Origin: Mucilaginibacter geliditolerans
Lineage (GTDB): Bacteria > Bacteroidota > Bacteroidia > Sphingobacteriales > Sphingobacteriaceae
Direction: 5' to 3'
NCBI RefSeq assembly: GCF_014200495.1
Contig: NZ_JACHBY010000008.1
Location: 62,001 to 126,000, forward strand
Length of the DNA: 64,000 bases
Numbering within the stretch: position 1 is the stretch's first letter; the number at the start of each line of letters is the position of its first letter. The notes under the pieces are model-generated. The model was not told the DNA's origin. It saw only the letters and a program-made list of their open reading frames with translations, and did not search any database. The position numbers and the translations under genes are program-made. This document shows positions 53,703 through 63,647 of the stretch, in pieces.

Positions 53703-54854
53703 TTAGTTGCTTTTCAGGCCCAGCTTATGATCGGTAAAGTCCAGCATATACTCGTTGTCGAAAAAGAAATTAAGGCTGAAAATACTAACCGGTACCCCGG
53801 AATATTGGGGATTTTCCACATAAGTAAGATTATTTAATATGCCAACGTTATAAGCATAATTAAACCCAGAGGTGGTGGCTACCGATACAGCAGCATTAGT
53901 TGGGAGCACCACTGCATTTCTGCTGTTTAATGAAAGATCTTCGAGGTAATTGTCAAAATTGGTGCCTGTATCAAATAATACAGTAGCATCTTTAACAATA
54001 GTGCCGTTATAAGTTATGGTTGCAGGAATATAAGGTTGGTAACCATAAGGTGGGTCTTCAGTAAGCTGGCTTATTGAAAAACCCGATGCAGACGAAAGAT
54101 CATCTGCCGTTAAGCCTAAAGTAATTACATCAGGGGTAATTGGTACTTCATCCTGATCCGAAAAATTAGCTGTACCTAAAGCGGCCATTTTAAATCCTTT
54201 TGTTAAGCCGGTGCCGGGATCGAAATAACTAAAGGGGCTGGTAATAAAAACATTGTTTGGAAAAGTAACATTGTACCCGGAATTTGCGCCAAATACATCA
54301 AACTCATGCGCGGGTAGGGCATGACCATTGTTGTCCACGGATTTATAATACATAAAAAAAGGCAGGCGTTTAACAACAATATTGCCGTTTGTTACGCCAA
54401 TAGTAACAGATGCGTAACAAAGGTTGCCAGACACGGTAGCCGTGCTGTTATTATCATCGCCATATTGAATTATGTGCTTCTGATTGGTAATGGTAATTCC
54501 ATCTACAACCGTAGAATCACCCGTAAAATTAAAGCCTGTAGAAGTGATCATACTTGCAGGCAAAATATAGTGGGCATCAATAACCATCCCGCCCGAACCA
54601 GTATCAAATACCTGGTCGGATAATGAATCAGGAACAGTTAGGGTACCAATTTGTGTTACCGTTATAAATACTTCCCGGTAAAGTGTGTCATTGTCTGTTT
54701 GCGCCTCCTCAAATAGCCCAAGTTTTGTAGGGGTAGCAGTAGCAGGGGTGTTATTATTATTAGTAGTCTTGTCTTTTTTACATGATGCTATTGCAAATAG
54801 CACAACTGCAGCTGAAACAAATAGTAAATTTTGGGCAGCGTATCTTTTTCTCAT
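53703..54854 (-). CDS. Lipoprotein resembling pepsin-type aspartic proteases
   Basis: 383 residues; signal peptide and lipobox AIASC (Cys25), then a Thr/Asn-rich linker. Two DTG motifs, QVFDTGSGGMVIDA (Asp84) and TVLFDTGTNFDNYL (Asp295), lie ~211 residues apart, similar to the two catalytic Asp of A1 pepsins. The strand before the first (VFITVTQIGTL) looks like the pepsin pattern, a mid motif EFDVFGANSGY recalls FDGILGL, and the C-terminus FFFDNEYMLDFTDHKLGLKS resembles FLRxYYxVFDxxNxxIGLA. Activity is not proven; retropepsin-like or structural roles are possible. Long AT-rich region upstream. Confidence 0.65.
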   Translation of the reverse strand: MRKRYAAQNLLFVSAAVVLFAIASCKKDKTTNNNNTPATATPTKLGLFEEAQTDNDTLYREVFITVTQIGTLTVPDSLSDQVFDTGSGGMVIDAHYILPASMITSTGFNFTGDSTVVDGITITNQKHIIQYGDDNNSTATVSGNLCYASVTIGVTNGNIVVKRLPFFMYYKSVDNNGHALPAHEFDVFGANSGYNVTFPNNVFITSPFSYFDPGTGLTKGFKMAALGTANFSDQDEVPITPDVITLGLTADDLSSASGFSISQLTEDPPYGYQPYIPATITYNGTIVKDATVLFDTGTNFDNYLEDLSLNSRNAVVLPTNAAVSVATTSGFNYAYNVGILNNLTYVENPQYSGVPVSIFSLNFFFDNEYMLDFTDHKLGLKSN

Positions 54855-55264
54855 ATAGTGTTATTAATGTGCTGATATACTAACATTTACTAACATTGGT
54901 TTTCTGAATTTATTATATAGCTATACCATTAAAATTAACCTTACAGCCTGTCATCTATACCAAAAGCAATGTTTATTGATTTTATAAATTTCGCTTAAAG
55001 ATAATACACTTTCCAGTAGCTTAAAGCAAGTATCGATGAATTGATGTTTTGTATGGATAAATACGCAATATTGATCGCGTTAATTGGCTATATCTGTTGT
55101 TTTTGATATCAGAACAAGCTACAATTCTGCTTTTCATTTTTCGTGTTGGACTTTATAACCCGCATGTAAAATTTATGTTAAGCATGTTTTTTTACTTCAT
55201 AAGGTTGTAAAAAAGGTAAATTTGATAATAACATAATTGTATTAACCCTTAAATCCTGTACTTT
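54855..55264. other. Intergenic region between the aspartic-protease-like and barrel genes
   Basis: 410 bp without an ORF, holding divergent promoters. A -7-like TAAATTTG at 55217-55224 fits the outer-membrane barrel gene. Nothing else stands out. Confidence 0.5.
55217..55224 (+). promoter_or_regulatory. Probable -7 box of the barrel gene
   Basis: TAAATTTG matches TAnnTTTG exactly, 41 bp before the ATG at 55265. The -33 element is not clear. Confidence 0.4.
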
Positions 55265-56008
55265 ATGAAAAAATCAATTTTCTATTTATCGGTATTTGGT
55301 CTATTAGTACTTTGTTTTAAAGCCCACGCCCAGGATGCTGTTGCTATAGGCGTACGTGGTGGTATCAGTATACCTAATTTAACTGCGGGCGGCAGCCAGC
55401 AAAATCCCTTGAACACCGGTTACAGTTCAAGACAGGGGCCTGATTTTGGTTTATTTGCTGAGTTTAAGGTGTCTGACCTGTTCTCTATCCAACCTATGGT
55501 GGAGTATTCATCACAAGGTGGTAAAAAAGATGGTTTCCAGGCATTTCCTAATCCGCAGCCGCCTCCAACCTATCTATATGCAACATTTGATAGCCAGGCT
55601 AAGCTCAATTATTTAATGGTGCCTGTGCTGGCTAAATTTGGTTGGGATCTGGGCAAATCTTCACCCTGGCGTTTATATGTTGACGCAGGTCCGTTTGCAG
55701 GATTTTTGCTTAATGCACACCAGGTAACCACTGGTAGCAGTGACGTTTATGCAGATGCGGGCAAGACGCAGCCCGCATCGAATGGTCCTGAGCCATTCAA
55801 TAACACTCAGAATATAAAAGATCAGCTGAACACTTTTAACTTTGGTATAGCAGGCAACCTTGGAATTGCTTATAAAGTTCATCATGGTAGCATATTTATC
55901 GAAGGTGGTGGCAATTATGGCTTCCTGAACATTCAAAAAGGAACAGCCAATGGCAAAAATAACACTGGTGCAGCCACCGCATCTATCGGTTATGCCTATT
56001 GGTTCTAG
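55265..56008 (+). CDS. PorT-family outer-membrane beta-barrel protein
   Basis: 247 residues with signal peptide ending ...FKAHAQ. Amphipathic strands: VAIGVRGGISIPNL, FGLFAEFKVSDLFSIQPMVE, LNYLMVPVLAKFGW, NFGIAGNLGIAYKVHHGSIF and the C-terminal ATASIGYAYWF with aromatic last residue, needed for barrel insertion. About eight strands. Function unknown; similar proteins are abundant in Bacteroidota outer membranes. Confidence 0.88.
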   Translation: MKKSIFYLSVFGLLVLCFKAHAQDAVAIGVRGGISIPNLTAGGSQQNPLNTGYSSRQGPDFGLFAEFKVSDLFSIQPMVEYSSQGGKKDGFQAFPNPQPPPTYLYATFDSQAKLNYLMVPVLAKFGWDLGKSSPWRLYVDAGPFAGFLLNAHQVTTGSSDVYADAGKTQPASNGPEPFNNTQNIKDQLNTFNFGIAGNLGIAYKVHHGSIFIEGGGNYGFLNIQKGTANGKNNTGAATASIGYAYWF

Positions 56009-56040
56009 TTAATAACCACTGTGTTTTATTGTGAAATCTC

Positions 56041-56080
56041 TAGTGCCCTCTGTGGTAAATTGTTACTGCAGAGGGCACTA
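56041..56080 (+). terminator. Inverted repeat after the barrel gene
   Basis: Perfect 12 bp stem TAGTGCCCTCTG / CAGAGGGCACTA with a 16 nt loop, 32 bp after the stop. It lacks a proper T-run, so it may be a terminator, an mRNA stabiliser or a protein site. Confidence 0.5.
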
Positions 56081-56117
56081 ATAGTTTAAAAGCAAAAATA
56101 AATCTTCATCTATTTGC

Positions 56118-56141
56118 ATTTATATAAGTACTTATATAAAT
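56118..56141. promoter_or_regulatory. Perfect 24 bp palindrome before marR-hut operon
   Basis: Centre at 56129/56130; half-site ATTTATATAAGT, mirrored without a mismatch. It ends 6 bp before the marR ATG, so a bound dimer would block transcription or ribosome access. Size and AT-rich symmetry fit a MarR operator. Confidence 0.65.
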
Positions 56142-56147
56142 TGCACC

Positions 56148-56657
56148 ATGAATTTATATCAAAACCTGGGGTACCTGGCTTTTGGCAGCAGGTTGAGGCG
56201 GCTGAGCGAAGCTTTTCTGTCCGAAATTAACCGCGCTTATCAAAATGAGGGCATCGATTTTGATGCCAGCTGGTTCCCGGTATTTTATTTACTGTCGCAA
56301 AATGAATCGCTTTCCATAAAGGAATTAAGCGAGCAGATAGAGATCTCGCATCCCGCTGCCAGTCAGCTTATCACCGGTCTTAAAAATAAAAAGCTGGTAG
56401 CTACAGCAACCTGTGCCGATGACGGCCGACGCCAGTTGGTGCAATTGACCGATAGCGGTAAAGCGTTATTAGCGCAGGTATTACCCGTTTGGGCGGCTGT
56501 GAGAGAAGCCATGGATGAATTAATAGCCGCCGAGCCCGGCTGTCGTCAGCTTTTGCCAGCCATCACTTCGCTCGAGAATACATTCAGATCAACTAACCTG
56601 GCTAATAAGATAACTGAAAGATTATCCGCCACATTAAAAACTGAAACATATGAATAG
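56148..56657 (+). CDS. MarR family transcriptional regulator
   Basis: 169 residues, winged-helix fold: LSIKELSEQIEISHPAASQLITGL (recognition helix ~55-78), KKLVATATCADDGRRQLVQLTDSGKALL (wing, ~85-110) and a C-terminal dimer helix. It overlaps hutH by 8 bp and precedes the whole hut operon, so it probably controls histidine use and itself. Effector not known; urocanate is the natural guess by analogy with HutC. Confidence 0.88.
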   Translation: MNLYQNLGYLAFGSRLRRLSEAFLSEINRAYQNEGIDFDASWFPVFYLLSQNESLSIKELSEQIEISHPAASQLITGLKNKKLVATATCADDGRRQLVQLTDSGKALLAQVLPVWAAVREAMDELIAAEPGCRQLLPAITSLENTFRSTNLANKITERLSATLKTETYE

Positions 56658-58212
56658 TCAGTTTAATTACGGGACAGAACATTTAACTATTGGCATTTGT
56701 CTTGATATTGCATCGGGCAAAACAAAAGGAATTATAGGCGCTGAAGCGGCTGCACGAATCAAAGCTTCGTGGCAGGCAGTTGCTGAAATCGTTCACAAAC
56801 AAATCCCTGTTTATGGTATTAACACCGGTTTTGGGCCGTTATGTGATACCCATATCAACGAAAAAGATACCAGCACCTTACAGCAGAACCTGTTAAAAAG
56901 CCATAGTGTAGGTGTAGGCAAACCCATCCCACAGGAAATTGCCAAACTAATGCTAATCAGCAAAGTGCAATCACTGGCGCAGGGGTATTCAGGTATAGCG
57001 CCTGCAACGTTAGCCAGGATCATTTGGCATATTGATAATGATGTAATCCCGGTAGTGCCTGAAAAGGGTTCGGTTGGTGCATCTGGTGATCTTGCCCCTT
57101 TATCGCACCTGTTTTTACCACTGATAGGTTTGGGTGAGGTATTTGTAAAGGGAGAAAAATTCCCGGCAGGAAAAATATTAAAAGATAACAACTTGGAGCC
57201 TGTTGTTTTAGGTCCGAAGGAAGGTTTAGCACTGATAAACGGTACACAATTTATATTAGCCTTTGCTGTAAAAGCAGTACAGCGTTTAAATGATGCTTTG
57301 AACAGGGCCGACCTCATCGGCGCTATGTCGCTGGAAGGATTGATGGGTTCTGCCCGACCATTTGATGAACGTTTGCATGCCATTCGCCCTTTTAAAGGGA
57401 GCAAATTGGTAGCTAATCGCCTGCATACTTTATTAAGCGAGTCGGAGATCTGTAATTCACATGTTAATTGCGACCGCGTGCAGGACCCATACTCCCTGCG
57501 CTGCATGCCGCAGGTGCATGGTGCATCGCGCAATGCATGGTTGCATTTAAAGGAGTTAACTGAGATCGAACTAAATTCAGTCACCGATAACCCTATTATT
57601 TTTAGTGCTACCGATACCATAAGCGGCGGTAATTTTCACGGGCAGCCGTTAGCATTACCACTGGATTATGCCACGGTAGCTGCCGCCGAACTGGGCAATA
57701 TAGCCGACCGCCGCTGTTACCTGATGAGCGAGGGCAGATATGGCCTTCCAAAGGTATTAACTAATGATCCGGGATTAAATTCCGGTCTGATGATCCCGCA
57801 ATACACGACCGCGGCATTGGTTACCGAAAATAAAACCCTGTGTTTCCCGGCAAGTGCCGATAGCGTGCCAACCTCACTAGGGCAGGAAGATCATGTTTCC
57901 ATGGGTTCCATCAGTGGGCGTAAATTGCACCAGGTGATAGATAATTTGGAGTATATACAGGCTATCGAATTGCTGTACGCTACGCAGGCCATGGATTTCC
58001 GCAGGCCGTTAAAATCAACCCCGGTAATTGAAGCCTGCCATAGTTTTATACGCAAAACGGTGCCTTTTATTGAGGAAGACAGGATCTTCGCTACCGATAT
58101 TAATCAGTTACATCAAATTATTACAAGCGGTTCATTACTGGCAATTGCCGATGAAACTGCTATAAACAATAACATTAACCTCAACCCAAATGACGAGTTC
58201 GGAATTTATTAA
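56650..58212 (+). CDS. hutH: Histidine ammonia-lyase
   Basis: 520 residues, full length. First step of histidine breakdown: histidine to urocanate and ammonia. The MIO cofactor comes from Ala144-Ser145-Gly146 in [15 protein letters not shown]. Other marks: [11 protein letters not shown] near the N-terminus (Tyr), [21 protein letters not shown], and [18 protein letters not shown]. Overlaps marR by 8 bp and hutU by 23 bp, so the three genes are translationally coupled. Confidence 0.97.
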   Translation: MNSQFNYGTEHLTIGICLDIASGKTKGIIGAEAAARIKASWQAVAEIVHKQIPVYGINTGFGPLCDTHINEKDTSTLQQNLLKSHSVGVGKPIPQEIAKLMLISKVQSLAQGYSGIAPATLARIIWHIDNDVIPVVPEKGSVGASGDLAPLSHLFLPLIGLGEVFVKGEKFPAGKILKDNNLEPVVLGPKEGLALINGTQFILAFAVKAVQRLNDALNRADLIGAMSLEGLMGSARPFDERLHAIRPFKGSKLVANRLHTLLSESEICNSHVNCDRVQDPYSLRCMPQVHGASRNAWLHLKELTEIELNSVTDNPIIFSATDTISGGNFHGQPLALPLDYATVAAAELGNIADRRCYLMSEGRYGLPKVLTNDPGLNSGLMIPQYTTAALVTENKTLCFPASADSVPTSLGQEDHVSMGSISGRKLHQVIDNLEYIQAIELLYATQAMDFRRPLKSTPVIEACHSFIRKTVPFIEEDRIFATDINQLHQIITSGSLLAIADETAINNNINLNPNDEFGIY

Positions 58213-59863
58213 AAAGTACGCCAATCATCCGGTGTACAAAGCACCGGTAGGTATGCAGTTGCACGCCAAAAGCTGGCAAACCGAAGCGCCTTTGCGCATG
58301 CTGTTGAATAACCTTGACGGGCAGGTAGCAGAGAATCCTGAAGAACTGGTAGTGTATGGTGGTATAGGCCAGGCAGCCCGTAACCCGGAAGCATTGCGCA
58401 AAATAATTGAGCTGCTGCTGGAACTGGATGAAGATCATTCGCTGCTGGTACAATCGGGTAAACCGGTGGGTATTATCCGCAGTCACCCGCAGGCGCCGCG
58501 TGTGCTCATTGCCAATAGTAACCTTGTCCCCGCATGGGCAAACTGGGAGCATTTCAATGAACTGCGCGCCAAAGGATTGATGATGTACGGCCAAATGACC
58601 GCCGGCAGCTGGATCTATATAGGTACACAGGGTATTTTACAGGGTACCTATGAAACTTTTGTTGAAGCGGGCCGTCAGCATTTTAATAATGACCTGACCG
58701 GTAAACTGATAGTAAGTGCAGGTATCGGCGGTATGGGTGGGGCGCAGCCATTGGCAGCAACTATGGCCGGTGGTGTTTTTTTAGGTGCGGATGTAGATGA
58801 AACCCGTATACAAAAACGTGTGGATACCCAATATATCGATAGGATCACCCATAGTTATGGTGAGGCTATTGCCTGGGTAAAGGATGCCATGCAGAAAGGC
58901 GAAACCTTATCTGTAGGTTTAGTAAGCGATGCCGGTGATCTATTGGAAAGACTGATAAAGGATAATATCATCCCTGATATGCTTACCGACCAAACCTCGG
59001 CGCATGACCCGTTAAACGGCTACATACCAAACGGCCTGTCATTAGCGGAGGCTGCGGAATTGCGTAAAGCTGATCCGGTAAAATATAAAGATCTGTCATT
59101 AAAAAGCATGGCACGCCATGTTGGTTTTATGCTCGATCTGCAGAAGAAGGGCGCTATAACGTTCGATTACGGCAATAACCTGCGCGAGTTTGCCCGTCAG
59201 GGTGGTGAACCGGATGCGTTCAATTTCCCGGGATTTACGCCGGCATATATCCGTCCGCTGTTTTGCGAAGGAAAAGGGCCATTCAGATGGGTAGCCTTGT
59301 CAGGCGATCCGGAGGATATTTTTGTTACTGACAGGGCATTGATGGAAGCTTTCCCCGAAAATAAACCATTGATAAACTGGCTGGAGAAAGCGCAGCAGAA
59401 AATATCATTCCAGGGATTACCCGCCCGCATTTGCTGGCTGGGCATGGGCGAACGTGAAAAGGCAGGTTTGATATTTAATGAACTGGTAGCAAGCGGCAAA
59501 GTAAAAGGGCCTATTGTTATCGGTCGTGATCATTTGGATTGCGGGTCGGTAGCATCTCCAAACCGGGAAACAGAGTCGATGAAAGATGGCTCTGACGCGG
59601 TATCCGACTGGCCTTTATTAAACCTGATGGCAAATGCATCAGGCGGCGCAACATGGATCTCATTCCACCACGGTGGCGGGGTAGGTATGGGTTACTCACA
59701 ACATGCCGGTATGGTAGTTTTGGCCGATGGTACAGAGCGTGCGGCAACCTGCCTTAAACGCGTATTGCATAATGATCCTGCGATGGGTATCTTCCGTCAT
59801 GCGGATGCAGGTTATGATAAAGCAACGGAGTGGGGTGAGCGATTTGGATTGAATGTTTGGTAA
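58190..59863 (+). CDS. hutU: Urocanate hydratase
   Basis: 557 residues. Adds water to urocanate to form imidazolonepropionate with a tight NAD+ cofactor. N-terminus [19 protein letters not shown]-site motif [20 protein letters not shown] (~180-200), [16 protein letters not shown] and the catalytic Cys region [18 protein letters not shown] with [17 protein letters not shown]. Overlaps hutH by 23 bp. Confidence 0.97.
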   Translation: MTSSEFIKKYANHPVYKAPVGMQLHAKSWQTEAPLRMLLNNLDGQVAENPEELVVYGGIGQAARNPEALRKIIELLLELDEDHSLLVQSGKPVGIIRSHPQAPRVLIANSNLVPAWANWEHFNELRAKGLMMYGQMTAGSWIYIGTQGILQGTYETFVEAGRQHFNNDLTGKLIVSAGIGGMGGAQPLAATMAGGVFLGADVDETRIQKRVDTQYIDRITHSYGEAIAWVKDAMQKGETLSVGLVSDAGDLLERLIKDNIIPDMLTDQTSAHDPLNGYIPNGLSLAEAAELRKADPVKYKDLSLKSMARHVGFMLDLQKKGAITFDYGNNLREFARQGGEPDAFNFPGFTPAYIRPLFCEGKGPFRWVALSGDPEDIFVTDRALMEAFPENKPLINWLEKAQQKISFQGLPARICWLGMGEREKAGLIFNELVASGKVKGPIVIGRDHLDCGSVASPNRETESMKDGSDAVSDWPLLNLMANASGGATWISFHHGGGVGMGYSQHAGMVVLADGTERAATCLKRVLHNDPAMGIFRHADAGYDKATEWGERFGLNVW

Positions 59864-59913
59864 GTGCCTAAGCCAATGCGCATAAATGTTTAATTTAGTT
59901 TAAAAATTGAAAT

Positions 59914-60378
59914 ATGAAATTAAAACTAATCCTCGCTTTACTGTTGTTCACGGCAGTTGGAGCCAGCGCGCAGGTAGGCACACGTAATTATCTCGACCAA
60001 ACAGGTTTTAATGGCGTACATCCAGGCGATACCATAACAAAAATACCAAAGGAGCAGCTTACGGTGATTAACGAGGGTACGGGAAAGGGAGATGGGCTGT
60101 ACACTTATAATAATAGTGATGCCCTTAAACTAACCGATAAGATCACCTTACAAAAAGTAGAGATCTATTATTTCCACAATAAGGTTATGACTATCAACCT
60201 GTACTTTAATGAAGCCGATTTGCAGGCTGTTAATGAGTATTTTGATAAAATATATGGTAAGGGCGAAACAGCTGAAAGATGTATTAGCCAGTACACGGCT
60301 GAACACTCGGAACTGGTGTTGCAGGGAAAAACCAAAGGTGGTGCATACAAGGCATATATAAGCTGGCCCGATGAATAA
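59914..60378 (+). CDS. Hypothetical exported protein within the hut operon
   Basis: 154 residues with signal peptide (LLFTAVGASAQ), periplasmic, no Cys at the cleavage site so not a lipoprotein. Beta-rich: VGTRNYLDQTGFNGVHPGDT, LQKVEIYYFHNKVMTINLYF, GKTKGGAYKAYISWPDE. Sits between hutU and hutI, 50 bp after hutU, same direction. No family recognised. Link to histidine use is only by position. Confidence 0.75.
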   Translation: MKLKLILALLLFTAVGASAQVGTRNYLDQTGFNGVHPGDTITKIPKEQLTVINEGTGKGDGLYTYNNSDALKLTDKITLQKVEIYYFHNKVMTINLYFNEADLQAVNEYFDKIYGKGETAERCISQYTAEHSELVLQGKTKGGAYKAYISWPDE

Positions 60379-60429
60379 ATTTAATACTTAGGTTAAGCTA
60401 ATGTTTGTGACAAAGAATAATCTCTTCAG

Positions 60430-60514
60430 GCGTCATTGCGAGGAACGAAGCAATCCCCGACTATGCAAATCCGCTCTGTACAGTTAGGGATTGCTTCGTG
60501 CCTCGCAATGACGC
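60430..60514. repeat. REP-like hairpin, GCGTCATTGCGAGG family (inside hut operon)
   Basis: 85 bp with ~27 bp inverted ends (GCGTCATTGCGAGGAACGAA... / ...GCACGAAGCAATCC complement). Lies between the 154-aa gene and hutI, ending 15 bp before the hutI ATG. Confidence 0.85.
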
Positions 60515-60529
60515 TTTAATAATAAGAAA

Positions 60530-61738
60530 ATGAAAAAACTAATCGGTCCGTTTACACAAATACTACCCTTAACAGGGTTGGCCTTAAAAGGCGCGTTGAA
60601 GGATGATGACTTGCAGGTCATCCCGCAAGGCGGCGTATTGGTTGAAAACGGGCTGATATTATCTGTCGATGATTTTGAAGGCTTGCGCAAAGCAAACCCA
60701 TCAGCACAAATACAAGAAATTACAGGCGATCATGTATTGCTGCCTGGTTTTGTGGATTGCCACACGCATATTTGTTTTGCAGGTACACGCGCTAAGGATT
60801 ATGCCATGCGCATACAAGGTAAAACTTATCTTGAAATTGCCAAAGCAGGAGGCGGTATCTGGGATTCGGTAACACAAACCCGCGCGGCTGATGAAGATAC
60901 GCTTACCCAATTATTAATACAACGGGCAGCGCGCCATTTATCCGAGGGTGTAACTACCATCGAAGTAAAAAGCGGCTACGGACTGGAAACGCAATCTGAA
61001 TTAAAACAATTGCGGGTAATAGCGTCGGCAGCCGAAAAAACAAAAGCGAGTTTAGTATCCACCTGCTTAGCTGCACATATGGTTCCCCGGGATTTTAGCG
61101 GCACACAGGCCGAATATTTGAGTTATGTTTTCCATGACCTGCTCCCTGTCATCAAAAATGAAGGCCTCAGCAATCGGGTTGATATATTCATTGAAGAAAG
61201 CGCTTTTGATGTGGAGAATGCTTTGATCTATCTTAATCGAGCCAAACAAATGGGCTTTGATATCACCGTACACGCCGATCAGTTTACAACAGGCGGTAGC
61301 GCGGTTGCAGTGAAATCAGGTGCTGTTTCGGCAGATCATCTGGAGGCAAGTAAGGATACGGAGATAAAACTACTGGCAAATTCTAATACCGTGGCCGTTG
61401 TATTGCCGGGCGCGTCATTAGGTTTGGGCATGCAGTATTCACCAGCCCGTAAACTATTGGATGCAGATGCCTGCCTCGCCATTGCCAGCGACTGGAACCC
61501 CGGTTCAGCGCCAATGGGCGACCTGCTAATGCAAGCCGCCGTAATGAGCGCTGCGGAGAAATTGAATACTGCCGAGGTATTTGCCGGATTAACCTATCGC
61601 GCAGCAAAAGCACTGAATTTACATGATCGCGGTATCTTAGCCCCCGGAATGCGTGCCGATATGCAGGCATACCCTTGTAATGATTACCGTGAAATATTAT
61701 ACCAGCAGGGGAAACTTAAACCGCAGATTATATATTGA
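60530..61738 (+). CDS. hutI: Imidazolonepropionase
   Basis: 402 residues, third step: imidazolonepropionate to N-formimino-glutamate. An amidohydrolase barrel. Metal ligands in PGFVDCHTHICFAGTRAKDY (HxH), DITVHADQFTTGGSA, SADHLEASKD and IASDWNPGSAPMGD (Asp). Start MKKLIGPFTQ is preceded by the REP hairpin. Downstream ftcD follows after 74 bp. Confidence 0.96.
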   Translation: MKKLIGPFTQILPLTGLALKGALKDDDLQVIPQGGVLVENGLILSVDDFEGLRKANPSAQIQEITGDHVLLPGFVDCHTHICFAGTRAKDYAMRIQGKTYLEIAKAGGGIWDSVTQTRAADEDTLTQLLIQRAARHLSEGVTTIEVKSGYGLETQSELKQLRVIASAAEKTKASLVSTCLAAHMVPRDFSGTQAEYLSYVFHDLLPVIKNEGLSNRVDIFIEESAFDVENALIYLNRAKQMGFDITVHADQFTTGGSAVAVKSGAVSADHLEASKDTEIKLLANSNTVAVVLPGASLGLGMQYSPARKLLDADACLAIASDWNPGSAPMGDLLMQAAVMSAAEKLNTAEVFAGLTYRAAKALNLHDRGILAPGMRADMQAYPCNDYREILYQQGKLKPQIIY

Positions 61739-61812
61739 TTTATATGATGTCGCTGATTTTATAAACTAAAAAAGAAACTAATCTCCAATCACTAACCACT
61801 AATAACTGATCA

Positions 61813-63495
61813 ATGCAATTGATAGAATGTGTTCCCAATTTTAGCGAAGGTGTAAACCTTGATATAATAAAGCAGATAACTGATGAAGTGGAATCTGTTG
61901 AAGGTGTTAGGCTATTGAATGTCGACCCGGGCAAGGCTACTAACCGTACCGTGGTAACCTTTGTAGGCGAACCTGAGCCAGTTATCCATGCGGCATTTTT
62001 AGCCATTAAAAAAGCCGGTGAACTGATTGACATGAGCAAGCATAAAGGCGAACACCCACGTATGGGTGCTACGGATGTTTGTCCGCTGATACCGATCAGT
62101 AATATCACTATGGAAGAAACTGCGGTGTATGCGCAGAAACTGGCCAAGCGTGTAGGTGAGGAACTGGCTATCCCAATTTACTTATATGGCGCTGCGCAGG
62201 CAGATAAAAAGCGTGATAATCTGTCGGTGATCAGGGCAGGGGAGTATGAGGGATTTTTTAAGAAGATAAAATTACCGGAGTGGAAACCGGATTTTGGTCC
62301 GGATGAATTTGATGCCAGGCGTGGCGGAACAGTAATCGGCGCACGTGATTTCCTGATCGCCTATAATGTAAACCTCAACACCACATCAACCCGCAGAGCA
62401 AATTCTATTGCATTTGATGTGCGCGAGGCTGGCCGTGTATTACGTGAGGGCGACCCTATAAACGGCAAGATTATAAATGATGAAAATGGTAAGCCAAAAT
62501 CAGTACCCGGCACCTTAAAATTTGTGAAGGCGATAGGCTGGTATATTGAAGAATATGGTATAGCCCAGATCTCTATGAATCTTACCAATATCGAAGTAAC
62601 ACCTGTTCATAAAGCATTTGATGAGGTTTGCGACAAGGCTGCTGAACGTGGCATGCGTGTTACAGGCAGTGAATTGGTGGGCTTGATTCCATTAAAATCC
62701 ATGCTGGATGCGGGTAAGTATTTCCTGCTAAAACAACAGCGCTCGGTAGGGGTGAGTGAGAAGGAATTGATCAAGATCGCCATAAAATCAATGGGATTAG
62801 ATGAGCTATCGCCATTTAAGCCTGAGGAACGTATCATTGAATATCTGTTAAAGGATAAAGCATCCAGCAAACTCATCAGCATGACACTAACTGATTTTGC
62901 TGATGAAACCGCGAGTGAAAGTCCTGCGCCAGGTGGGGGCTCTATATCGGCTTATGTGGGCTCCTTAGGTGCTTCATTAGCAACTATGGTAGCAAATCTG
63001 TCATCGCACAAAAAAGGCTGGGACAGTCGCTGGGAAGAGTTCAGCGATTGGGCGGAGAAAGGACAATATTATAAGGATGAGCTGTTGAAGTTGGTTGACT
63101 TGGATACTACAGCTTTCAATAAAATAATGGAAGGCTTCAGTCTGCCCAAATCAACCGACGAAGAAAAAGCTGTGAGGGATAAAACTATACAAGATGCTAC
63201 TAAATATGCTATAGAGATCCCATTTAAAGTAATGCAAATGGCGCATGGTAGTTTGGAAGTTATAAAGGCTATGGCCGAGATTGGTAATCCAAATTCGGTA
63301 ACCGATGCCGGCGTAGCCGCTCTTTGTGCACGGACAGCCGTTCTTGGTGCGTTTATGAATGTGAAGATCAACGCATCGGGGTATAAAGATAAAACCTATA
63401 CTGCTGATATTATTAAAAAAGGCGAAGAACTGGAAAGACAGGCAATTGCTTTGGAGGGTGAAGTGATTGCGATTGTGAATAACAAGATCGCATAA
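61813..63495 (+). CDS. ftcD: Formiminotransferase-cyclodeaminase (bifunctional FtcD)
   Basis: 560 residues. Glutamate formiminotransferase domain ~1-325 (QLIECVPNFSEGVNLDIIK, HKGEHPRMGATDVCPLIP, ARDFLIAYNVNLNT) moves the formimino group to tetrahydrofolate. Cyclodeaminase domain ~345-560 (SESPAPGGGSISAYVGSLGA, SVTDAGVAALCARTAV) releases ammonia to give 5,10-methenyl-THF. So this operon ends in glutamate plus a one-carbon unit rather than formamide or formate. Confidence 0.95.
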   Translation: MQLIECVPNFSEGVNLDIIKQITDEVESVEGVRLLNVDPGKATNRTVVTFVGEPEPVIHAAFLAIKKAGELIDMSKHKGEHPRMGATDVCPLIPISNITMEETAVYAQKLAKRVGEELAIPIYLYGAAQADKKRDNLSVIRAGEYEGFFKKIKLPEWKPDFGPDEFDARRGGTVIGARDFLIAYNVNLNTTSTRRANSIAFDVREAGRVLREGDPINGKIINDENGKPKSVPGTLKFVKAIGWYIEEYGIAQISMNLTNIEVTPVHKAFDEVCDKAAERGMRVTGSELVGLIPLKSMLDAGKYFLLKQQRSVGVSEKELIKIAIKSMGLDELSPFKPEERIIEYLLKDKASSKLISMTLTDFADETASESPAPGGGSISAYVGSLGASLATMVANLSSHKKGWDSRWEEFSDWAEKGQYYKDELLKLVDLDTTAFNKIMEGFSLPKSTDEEKAVRDKTIQDATKYAIEIPFKVMQMAHGSLEVIKAMAEIGNPNSVTDAGVAALCARTAVLGAFMNVKINASGYKDKTYTADIIKKGEELERQAIALEGEVIAIVNNKIA

Positions 63496-63505
63496 AATAA
63501 AAAAA

Positions 63506-63589
63506 GCGTCATTGCGAGGAACGAAGCAATCCCAAACTATACAGGGCGGACCTGCTAATCGGAGATTGCTTCGTTCCTCGCAATGACGC
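63506..63589. repeat. REP-like hairpin, GCGTCATTGCGAGG family
   Basis: 84 bp with inverted ends GCGTCATTGCGAGGAACGAA and TTCGTTCCTCGCAATGACGC, 11 bp after the ftcD stop. Likely acts as a transcript end or stabiliser. Confidence 0.85.
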
Positions 63590-63647
63590 TTGGTTATGTT
63601 TTTTTATTTAGCCTATTTAGTTGCTCCCCCTTTAGGGAGCTAGGGGG

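Noticed and set aside
56811..57620. 269-codon open frame on the minus strand inside hutH
   Set aside because: Antisense to a well-conserved enzyme; composition gives long shadow frames, with no start signal or motif.
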